NCBI RefSeq assembly: GCF_001522545.3
Contig: NC_031770.1
Coordinates: 18,860,152-18,924,151 of the forward strand
Reading direction: 5' to 3'
DNA length: 64,000 bases
DNA from: Parus major
Taxonomy: Eukaryota; Chordata; Aves; Passeriformes; Paridae
Notes under the pieces: model-generated
Databases searched by the model: none
What the model was told of the DNA's origin: nothing
Seen by the model: the letters and a program-made list of their open reading frames with translations, nothing else
Program-made: the position numbers and the translations under genes
Shown: piece by piece, positions 26,369 through 37,600 of the stretch
Layout: each line of letters begins with the position of its first letter
Numbering within the stretch: position 1 is the stretch's first letter

Positions 26369-28019
26369 TACCACTAGAGCACCACAAAAACAGACATACA
26401 ATGTGTTAAAATACAGAGTAATCAATCACCAAAGTACAACACAGCTGTTCTTTAAGTTCCTTTTTTTTTCTCCTTTAAACCATGCCAACCATACAGTTGT
26501 ATTGATGCTAAACACATAAGAAGTGCTGTCCTACCCCACCCAGCTAAGTGCTATGATTCCCCCTCAGCCCCAGTCAGCCCCTTGGGTCTGATCCTTCAAG
26601 ATGCTGAACATTTCCCATCAGCTCTCAGGGACTTTGCTCAGACAGTGGCAATGACCTTGCCAAAATAAGGCCCCATAGCACAAAGTCCTTGAGCTGTTGC
26701 AGACCCATCTAAAGATAATTTGAGGGGTATTTACATGAGACCTGAGAAGTGCTAAGGACTCACATTACCTCACTCTAGAGTGGAGAATTTCACCCATGAG
26801 TTCTCCATATTGTAGGATCAGGCCTAACACCCTTGGTAATTAAAGGGAAATACATGCCTAATGAACAAGAAAAAAAATTGTAGATTTAAAATAGAGAATT
26901 TAAAATATTATCAGTGCATTTTGAGGAACACTAGAAATTTTTTAAAAAAAATCGATCTTGGGGCAATGACTTACAGAAATAGTGTTTTATGCTTAGAGAA
27001 AAACTCTAAATCCAAGTTCCAAATTTTCAGCTGCATCCAGCACACAGTGAGTATAGTTGGACAACTATGCTATCTCCCATTCCACTTTTTCAAAAGTGGT
27101 TTTGAGCAGCATTCCTGTATCAGAGAACTGCAAAAATATTTTTAAGTTTTGTAAAATGTGCTCACCCCTGTCTTCTCTCCTGTCCAACAAAAATACAGTT
27201 CTCATACTGAACCTGATAAAACCAATTTTGCTGTTGCTATACAGCAAAATCCAGAGTATGTATTACCCTGAGGAGTTTCACTGAGTTCAGTGCATCTTCT
27301 CACTGGCGTTAGTCTGGCTCAAGCAAGTGTTAGCAGGACAGATTCTTCACCTGTTCACCTCAGCTCACTAAATAAAGCAGAAGTCTTAACATACCTTCGC
27401 CTCCTGAGCCAGTGGGTGGGATTGGATCAGCTCTGGGGCTATGTTCCCATCTAGGCAATAAACACAGGCTCCACAGAAGTCCTGAGGAGCTGCCAGTGCA
27501 AGCCACTGTGTCAGCACCTCAATTTTGCACCAGCATTCGGCTGAAGCCAAAGAAACTGCACTTCTTAAAACCAGTGCTGGCAACACCAAGCTCAGGAGTG
27601 TCCTCCCAACACCACTCAGGCAGAAAATGTCCTTCTCATCCAAGTAGAATGCTCGCATTGCAGGTCTCCAGCTTTGCTCTGCAGCAGCATTCATCACGTG
27701 AAATGAAACGATTCTGCCTTCTTCAGAATTCTTTTTACTCTTATTCAGGTTGGGGCTTTTTAAAAATGAAGTATGTGTGTGATGTGATCTTTTTACTTAC
27801 TCCCTCTACAACATGAAAACGTTAACAACAAAATCCTAGGAACCCCCACGTTCCTTTTTCATTTTTGTAAAAGAAGCTTTAATGTGAACTCGACCGAGAA
27901 AAAAATTTGGTAAACTTCCAAAAATCAAGGGTCTGATCCTGCCAATCCTTACACATACCCCAGAAGCCTAAAGGGCCCTGCTGTGCCACTGAGGAAGTCA
28001 AAGGCAAACCTGTGTTACC

Positions 28020-28150
28020 TGCAGCAGGAGCAGCCCCGCAGAGGAGCTGCAGAGTTCCCGTGTGCCGGGCCGTGCATCCCAGGGCGCTGCGATCCTGCTC
28101 CTGCCCCGCGCGAGCATCGCCGCGGTGGCCGCTCCCTACAGCCTCCTGCA
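28020..28150. promoter_or_regulatory. CpG-dense patch near the TGFB2 3' end
   Basis: About 13 CpGs in roughly 120 bases (for example CCCCGCGCGAGCATCGCCGC), inside the inferred 3' UTR or just beyond a proximal poly(A) site. Function is unknown. A 3' CpG islet can act as an enhancer or start an antisense or overlapping transcript. Confidence 0.4.
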
Positions 28151-28360
28151 CATGGTGAATGCCATTCTCTGCAAGGCTTTGCCTCGCCTCAGCCAGGCTG
28201 GGACATCTCTTCTCTCAACACCTCGCTCCCTGCCCATCTGTTTGAATGCTTACAGCTGAAAGAAAATGGGAAGGCCCAGGAATCCAAACCACACTGCGAT
28301 CCAAGTGTTATGAACCGGGACAACTGGAGGAGGAGGGGAGGAGCAGGGGGGGGAGACTGC

Positions 28361-28366
28361 TTTAAT
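28361..28366 (-). terminator. TGFB2: Candidate proximal poly(A) signal (ATTAAA)
   Basis: ATTAAA, the commonest variant signal, lies on the minus strand directly after TTTTATAAAAAAAG and at the edge between AT-rich 3' UTR and a C-rich block (28320-28357). If used, it would give a 3' UTR of about 1.35 kb. The C-rich downstream sequence is not the usual GU-rich element, so I rate it below the distal site. Confidence 0.3.
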
Positions 28367-28916
28367 CTTTTTTTATAAAACAGAAAAACAAATGGAGTCA
28401 GGTAGCTTATGTCATAATGATGAACAATATACAAAGCACATGTATAGCAATTATTATAAAACATGTATTTGTAGTGCAAGTCAAAATATAGGGACTCTAC
28501 TCATACTGGCCAGCTAGAGGGAAACACATGATTCTGAGTGATCAAAAGAGCCCCAAATTCAAATTCAAAGTCATGAGAGCTGACAGTATTACAGAGTACA
28601 AAAATATGGTGAAAATTTACACATTACACATAAAGTACGTAATTTTTTAATAGTTTACAAATAGAGATCTACAGATATGTTTCCAATTAAGCTGGCTTTT
28701 ACTACCCACCTATTGTAATACTCTAGGTATGGTTACATATACCAAAAGAACAAAAAAAATTCCCATAGCATAGCTATACAGCAACATATTAAGGTCTGAA
28801 GATTAGACCAGTACATGTTAAATATTTCACTGGTTTACTAAACTGACATTTTAAATCATTTACAGTAAAAAAAAAAAATCTTATAGACTTGTCTTTGAGA
28901 CTGAAACAGAGTGTCT

Positions 28917-28922
28917 TTTATT
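28917..28922 (-). terminator. TGFB2: Canonical AATAAA inside the TGFB2 3' UTR
   Basis: AATAAA on the minus strand (context CTAATAAAAGACAC) about 0.8 kb after the stop codon. Downstream are A-rich sequence and no clear GU-rich element, so use as an alternative end is possible but unproven. Similar hexamers at 29607-29612 and 29389-29394 are even closer to the stop and probably not used. Confidence 0.25.
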
Positions 28923-29216
28923 AGTAAATTATTCAGTATTTTAAACAAGGGTTTGAGACCTTACAAGAAGTCTCTCTAGGCAGCTGGCATGAAAAATAAG
29001 GTATTTTAAAGGCAGTGTTTGTCAGTAATATAATAATCGATCCCTATTTTAATAGAACTTAACTAACCATTACTTTTCTGATTCTTTTGAACTTGTGTTC
29101 CTTTAGGCTTTATAAGCATTTCTGGCAGCTTATTTGGTCTCCACTTTGTCCACATTGGCTGGTTTTCATTTTTCCAATGGTGATACAGAAATGTTCATTT
29201 GATAGTTTTTACACAC

Positions 29217-29226
29217 AAATAAATAA
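29217..29226 (-). promoter_or_regulatory. TGFB2: AU-rich element nonamer in the TGFB2 3' UTR
   Basis: The minus strand reads TTATTTATTT, matching the UUAUUUA(U/A)(U/A) nonamer bound by AU-rich-element proteins such as the TTP/ZFP36 and HuR/ELAVL families. It lies about 480 bases after the stop codon and would be expected to affect mRNA stability. It is a sequence match only. Confidence 0.4.
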
Positions 29227-29496
29227 CGCACTGTTAACTCTATAGCTAAGAGGAATGGGTAGGATGCCTATTGCGTAACAATACAGAGAGATCAAGTAAG
29301 GCACGGGACAGATACAGCAACTCCACTTCATGGGATTTTCCTGTTTTTTTCCTTTCACATAGTTAACACTAACAATTTTCTTCCAGTGTTTATTTTTCAA
29401 AAGGTTTCTTTTTTCTTTAACTTTGCTTCTTGTCTATCTCACACTATGTGTAGGTGAAATGTAGGAAAAAGCCTTCAATGTTTTGCTTCAGATGCC

Positions 29497-29535
29497 AGTT
29501 GAAAAAAAAAAACAAAACAAAAAACAAAACAAACT
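29497..29535. repeat. (CAAAA)n-type low-complexity block in the TGFB2 3' UTR
   Basis: The plus strand has GAAAAAAAAAAACAAAACAA followed by further CAAAA units. On the TGFB2 mRNA this is a U-rich block of TTTTG units. The neighbouring 29560-29650 is a pyrimidine tract on the plus strand, hence a purine-rich stretch on the mRNA. Confidence 0.88.
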
Positions 29536-29584
29536 TTCAAACAGTTCAGACTAGTACCGCTTTTTTTTCTTCTTTTTTTTCTTT

Positions 29585-29592
29585 TAACACTG
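29585..29592 (-). promoter_or_regulatory. TGFB2: miR-141/miR-200a 8-mer seed match in the TGFB2 3' UTR
   Basis: The minus strand reads CAGTGTTA about 110 bases after the stop codon. This is the full 8-mer complement of the miR-141/200a seed (AACACUG) with the flanking A. TGFB2 is a known miR-200-family target in the ZEB/miR-200/TGF-beta feedback loop that controls epithelial-mesenchymal transition. The match is seen directly; use in this species is inference. Confidence 0.6.
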
Positions 29593-29702
29593 TTGAACCC
29601 GGGTTTTTATTTTTCTTTCTTTCCTTCTCACTCTCTCTTTTTTTTTTCCTTGGTTATCTTTTCTTTTTATAAACACACGTCATGCTGTTTCAGGGATATC
29701 CT

Positions 29703-32403
<2,701 letters not shown>

Positions 32404-32578
32404 CTAAAACAATAGGCAGCATCTAGAGCACGCTTCTTCCGCCGACTGGGCTGTTGCGACTCAAGTCTGTAGGAGGGTAACAACATTAGCAGAAGATGTG
32501 GGGTCTTCCCACTGTATTTTTTCCTATTGGACTTTAAAGCTTTCACATCACCACTGGAATATGTGTAGTCATCAATAC
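32404..32578 (-). CDS. TGFB2: TGFB2 coding exon 5 (end of LAP, furin site, start of mature ligand)
   Basis: The exon has 175 bases: two bases completing a Gly codon, 57 codons, and two bases of the Arg that opens the exon 6 junction. The acceptor is TTTTTTGAAG|GTATTG, an unusual AAG acceptor after a T-rich tract. The donor is TTTTAG|GTAACT. The peptide runs [10 protein letters not shown], then [19 protein letters not shown], then [18 protein letters not shown] is the proprotein convertase (furin) site and the mature ligand starts at ALDAAYC. Near its start the exon appears one residue shorter than the human protein ([10 protein letters not shown] against a version with one more residue). This agrees with the known slightly shorter avian precursor. 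Cys7 of the mature ligand is encoded here. Confidence 0.97.
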
Positions 32579-34260
32579 CTTCAAAAAATACATTTTGGTG
32601 ATAAACATTGTGTTGCTTTTTCTTCACAAATTAAATAAACCATCTCTTAAAAAAAAATCTCTCAGAAACTGGGCCATGATGGTGTCAGCTGGGCATGTTT
32701 ACCGGGGAAGGGGGGGACAAATCTTGACCCAAAATGCCTAAGATATTCACTGTTAGCTATTGTATCAACCCTCCCACATTCACATCTGTTTAATGGCATT
32801 TCAGTACATTTACCAGAAACATTTAAATGAGTAACAGAGGAGGCAATTTCAGTCACTGCATCTGCTGTCTTAGCTTCAAACACCCCAAGCAGTGATTCTT
32901 TTGTTGCTTCAGTTAGAGCAGTACTCCCAACTTTCAACAGGAATGTACCTTTTAAAACACTCTAAAGCTGTTCTGGATACTTCACCTTCATTTCCCACTC
33001 TTACTTCTATCCCATTAGTTTCCTCCATCACATTCATTCCTTTCTGATACTTGTAAATTCCCTGTCTTTCACTGCCAGTTTATTTAAATCTGCTGATTTT
33101 CCCCAGAAAGTCAGTTATTTTATTCTCTTCCTTTATATGGGCATGGCAAAGACACTGATCAAAGTATTTCTTCTTGAAATGGCAATCCATGGCCTCACAT
33201 TCTGTATTCTCTTTTTACACTAACTGCCTCACTACCTTCTTATCATGGCAATAGCACAGACAAGAAACTCAAGCTATTGGCCTTTCATAGGAGTCATGTT
33301 ATGCCTTTTGTTAAGATCCTTTAGAAAATTAACCCTCTACCATCTAAACAGGAAAAGATACACTATTCTTAACATATGCAATTATAGTGACCAAACAGCA
33401 TACTAACAATTTTTCAAATGTACACAATGGCTTTAATCATATGTACAGTACTTGTACTTACTTACAGGAAAAAATTCCAATTCAGTGAAACAATGGTTAG
33501 AAAAACTTAGTACTTGACAAGGAATATAGCCAAGTATTTGGATCGCAAGTGAACCAAATCATGACACATTTCAATAAATGAGAACTTCATGAACAGAATT
33601 TAGGTTGAAATTGGTTCTAATATAGCTATAGTATGTACTGGTAGATGGTAACTGTAGTACAGTCAATTAAATATAATTTCTCTTTGTGAAACTGAAAGTT
33701 TAATGGCTTAAAAACACAAGAGAGCATATATGACCTTGGTATATTTACTCCATGTCACCTTGCCTGCTGTCCATAAAGAGCACATTTATACCTAACCCTC
33801 ACTACACAGTTTTTTATATTTTAATTCCCACTCATTCTAATCTTTTCAACTGAGTCTGACTCATTACAGTACTAGGATGGAGAGCAAATGGTTTATTTTG
33901 AAAATATTGAGCTGTTTTCTTATTACTATCCAATAGTGGATGGCAAACTGTGCAAGAATCTTCACTAAACCCAAAATTGTATGTATATCCTGTGAGCATG
34001 CTGAAAACTGTAATAACAGACTCTTAAGGACATCAAAGCTGCATGAATGAGACAGCTTTATCATGCCTTCTGATTTTAGAATTGTTCAGGTGATATGGTT
34101 CTACCCTTGTGACTTTAGTACCATTTCCTACCAGCTGAGAATCATGATTCTCAAATGAATCTGAATGCCATTTAGGAGGCAGAAACAGCTTTTTGTTTCC
34201 CTCCTCAATTAGTACATACCACAGCATTTTTAAAAGTTGGAGTTTTTTTCCTTTCATTAC
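32579..34260 (-). other. TGFB2: TGFB2 intron 4
   Basis: A 1682-bp intron between exon 4 (donor GTAATG) and exon 5 (acceptor TTTTTTGAAG). It is AT-rich with no repeat family I recognise. The open frame at 32662-32937 on the minus strand resembles no protein I know and lacks splice signals that would make it an exon. Confidence 0.93.
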
Positions 34261-34371
34261 CTGCAAATCTTGCTTCGAGCTCCTCACTTTTATTTGGGAT
34301 GATATAATTATTGGAAGGCACGAAGGTACAGCATGGACAATGTAAGCTTATCTTAAATCCAAGATTCCTGT
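34261..34371 (-). CDS. TGFB2: TGFB2 coding exon 4 (LAP propeptide, CPCC motif)
   Basis: The exon has 111 bases. It completes the split Asp codon, encodes 36 full codons, and gives one base to a Gly codon shared with exon 5. The acceptor is TTTTGCAG|ACAGG and the donor TTTGCAG|GTAATG. The peptide starts [20 protein letters not shown], continues [10 protein letters not shown] and ends LEARFA. The CPCC cluster in the prodomain is characteristic of TGF-beta2 (TGF-beta1 lacks it). By family knowledge, prodomain cysteines form LAP dimer bonds and the link to latent TGF-beta binding proteins. NKS is a conserved N-glycosylation sequon. I see no substitution relative to the human exon as I remember it, so this is one of the most constrained pieces of the prodomain. 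Confidence 0.96.
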
Positions 34372-34478
34372 CTGCAAAACATAAAATTGAGTGGAGTTGG
34401 TTTTTACACGTCGAATGATTCTGAAATACTCCTGAGTTAATGGAGGAGCAGCTGGGGCAGGAGAGCACTTTTTGTCAC
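34372..34478 (-). other. TGFB2: TGFB2 intron 3 (107 bp, very short)
   Basis: Only 107 bp separate the GTGACA donor of exon 3 and the TTTTGCAG acceptor of exon 4. The frame stays open from exon 3 for most of the intron, but the residues lose similarity to TGF-beta2 at once, which confirms removal. Confidence 0.93.
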
Positions 34479-34611
34479 CTCTGTGATGGAGCCACTCATG
34501 TACAGCCTCAGTGACATCAAAAGACAACCACTCTCCTTCAGCTCTTGTTTTAACTACTTTGCTGTCGATATAGCGCTGTCCTGGTGACGATAATTCTTTA
34601 GATTTTAAAAC
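34479..34611 (-). CDS. TGFB2: TGFB2 coding exon 3 (LAP propeptide)
   Basis: The exon has 133 bases: 44 codons plus the first base of an Asp codon shared with exon 4. The acceptor is TTCTTGCAG|GTTTTA and the donor AGAG|GTGACA. The peptide starts [20 protein letters not shown] and goes on through [22 protein letters not shown], the well-conserved arm region of the TGF-beta prodomain (pfam TGFb_propeptide family). It sits only 107 bp upstream of exon 4, the smallest intron of the locus in this window. An in-frame open reading frame runs through the donor into the intron, so only the splice consensus and the homology with exon 4 define the true end. The GAG|GT junction allows no other phase that rejoins the conserved DRNLGF sequence. 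Confidence 0.96.
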
Positions 34612-37600
34612 CTGCAAGAAACAACAAATAAGATTGCCTACAGGTTAACATTTACCTAGTTGCTTTTAAAATGGACCACTATCACTAGAAAATAGCACAA
34701 GAAACTATTATGGCTGAAACCTCTATGCAGCAGATGAACATTCAGGCACATTTTCAGAAAGAATCTTCTTAGGGTGTGTAAGGAGAAGAGCAATATGAAA
34801 ACACCCTAATGAAATCAGCTTAGGCTCCCAAGCAAAACACACCATCACATATTCCTTTGTGAGAGAAATCAGAACAGAAAGAACTGCCCTGAAAACTTAT
34901 CCTGTAATACAGGCGCTGAAGAGATCACAGTAATCATCAAAATAAGCTATTTTACCTTCTTCAGTAATATTTACACTGGCTAGAACATAAGATGCCAAAG
35001 TCCAGGCTGTACAATGCAGTCTGTACACTGAAGATATTACATTTCTCCCCTATAATTAACCTATGGTTTTGCCTTATTCCTGCTTTTAAAGCCTTCCCTC
35101 TGATTTCAGGCACTAATCATACATTAAACAGATGGCCTTGCATGGATTTGTGCAACAGGTGAGGCTGCTTCCGTCCTAACTTTGATGCCTGCTTTATTTG
35201 CATTTGTGTCAAATGTTTCAGCAAAGCTTCTACTGACCAAGCAATAAAAAATACCTGAACAGAAGAAATCCAGGCCCCACATGACCAGAATTTCAAGTGC
35301 CCACAGTCCCCCTCATCCCAGGCACAATTCAGTGAGAGCCTTCCCATATACAAGCACAGCCTGCTATTATTTATCCTAACTCTAGGACAAAAACAATTTG
35401 TCTTTTGGCTGTTCACAGGTTTCTGGTTTTCTAGTTATTACTCTGTTGATAGTTTTGTGATGTAGGGAGCTGGAATGCCATGCAACATTAAGTCATCTCC
35501 AATCAAGATACCACACGATAACATCACTTTGTAACTTTTGGCATGCCAGCCGCGCGACTTCATACATTGTTTTGTGTTTTTCCCTTCTTTAAGCACCCAA
35601 GTCCATCTCCAAATGAGTAACTGACAACACCTCATTGTTTCCTCCGATTTTCTCAGCCCAGAACAACCTGACATCTAGCAAGAGCTGCTGTAATAAAATC
35701 ATGGTGAAACTGCATAAAACATGTAAAGAAAAATATTTCAAAAGAGGTGTGAAACTATGTAATCGTGATAAAATCAGACTTTTCGTAATTAAACAGGCTT
35801 GAAAAGCTCAGATTCTGTCCAGCATGTGGAGACAGCATGTAGAGGCTCCCTATTCCTATTTATTGCAAGGCAGTGCTGGATCTCTCATAGGCCAACAGCG
35901 TGGCTCCTACAGTAACATTTGTCTTATGAAAAGAACAGCAATATGACAAGCTCTTTTGTCTTCTTTCTGATCAACACATTTAGCAAAAAGCCGTGAGAAG
36001 GTGTTGGTTCAAGTCCAGAAGATTACTAAGGGCCCCTGGTAGGCGATGCCGAGCTCCCCAGTAGAAACTAAGACACTCAAACAGTGAACATTGGGACTCC
36101 TTTTTATGAGGTAACCTTCAAACAAAGTGTCTGAACAACTGTTTACAGAGTCTGGCAGCAGCAAGGGGACTACCACTGCTCAGAAGTGCCAGAGGGATGA
36201 GAGAATCAGTAATCAATGCTGGGAAAGTCCCAGAGAAGTACAAATATAACTTTGCCTTCCCTTTGGTCTTTATCAGGTCAAGTGTTTCTGAGGATGTAAT
36301 GCAGCTGTCATTCTGCAAGGATGTGTTGGGGCTGGAGGGGGTTGAGGCAAATGGGACACAAGAACTTGGCTTATTTCTCTTCCTTTCTGCACAGTCATAT
36401 CTTTCCAAAGACTCCAGAAACTGCATACCTCAGTTTTGGCAGTGATGTAAGGACTAAAAGCAAGTAATGTGCCAAAAGCAATCTCCTGATGTTAACTATA
36501 ATTGGTCTTAGACATATTCTGAAGACACAGCTGTGCCTTGGTATCAAAAATAAACGTATTTATCCCAGTCTTTATCCAAATTGCTACCAAAAGACAGAGT
36601 CAAGGCCTGTCAGTGTGTACCTGAAATAAAAGGCATTTGTAAAATATAAGAAATCCTCATTGCACATATCCAATGGTACAAGGAAAATCCATCCCCACTG
36701 CTGAGATGAATGTCAAGAAAAGTGTTGGCAGGTTTCTGAACTGTATGGCACTGTGGGACAGGATGGAAAGTGGACTAAAACAGCTGGATATTATCCACCC
36801 TATGGTACCTACAATATCTGAAAGCAAAGTTTCTCCCCATGTTGTTTATGCAGCATGTTCAGGAAGAAAATTATAAAGAATGAGGTAAAAAGTCACAATC
36901 TAAGTACGAGAGAATTTCCACAATTGACACCATCGGTTCAACAGGCACAGGAAGTTCTTAAGCAAAAGGCTATTAAGTGAGAAGAGTGTTACACTTAGTG
37001 AAACTAACTTCAATCTCCTTTTCTTGGGTGAAATATCTTTATAGTGTTAGGGTGATGTATGACCTTAAAAACCCATGTACTTGTAAGCAAGAATGATCTT
37101 CTAGCCCCACCATTTCCATTTTCCCTTCTTTTTCTCTGACACTGTTGCAGATGTGGAAAGCTAATGGAAGATAAAATCCTAGGCTGGATCCTAAGAGTCC
37201 ATTTTCTCCCACAAAGTTATCTGATTAAGTTTCTTTTCCTACACTGCTTTCTATTTCCATCCACACTGAAGCAACTGTACTCTATATGGTGGTAAACAAA
37301 GGGGCCTTTTTGTAGGAATCTCTCAGAAACTTTTACAGCTACAAAATATTCTTCAAATGATTCTTCCAGATATTACTAAGTGAAATAAGCATTTTAGGTT
37401 CTCTCTGCCATTTCCCCACTTTGGTTTGCTTCTTTTTACTTTGCCCTACATTTCTGGTTTTAACCTTCCCCATCAGCAACACACCTTTTCCTTCCAATAC
37501 ACCCTCAAGCCTATATCCTCAATGAAAAACTTCTCTTTCATTGTTTCCAGTCCCTTCTTCCTACTAGATCAACTAATTTAGTTTCAAAAAAAGAATAAAA

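Larger units (their letters stand above)
26345..29702 (-). other. TGFB2: TGFB2 3' untranslated region (inferred extent)
   Basis: After the TAA at 29703-29705 there is no further coding signal. The minus strand is AT-rich with U-rich and A-rich blocks, as in a long regulatory 3' UTR. The first 1.35 kb (down to about 28345) is the most convincing. It holds AATAAA hexamers at 29607-29612, 29389-29394 and 28917-28922, an AU-rich nonamer at 29217-29226, and a miR-141/200a seed match at 29585-29592. The distal part, to about 26345, is inferred from a good poly(A) signal followed by GT-rich sequence. A length of about 3.36 kb fits the multi-kilobase 3' UTR of mammalian TGFB2, from which the human overlapping transcript TGFB2-OT1 is also derived. 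A CpG-dense patch at 28020-28150 interrupts the otherwise AT-rich composition. Where real ends fall needs RNA data. Confidence 0.6.

Noticed and set aside
34348..34478. Read-through of exon 3 as an extended TGFB2 exon
   Set aside because: Similarity to TGF-beta2 stops exactly at the GTGACA donor and resumes in exon 4 in the correct phase.
36000..36060. Possible tRNA from GGTTCAAGTCC at about 36005
   Set aside because: The flanking bases do not pair as a T-arm stem and no acceptor stem or anticodon arm can be drawn.
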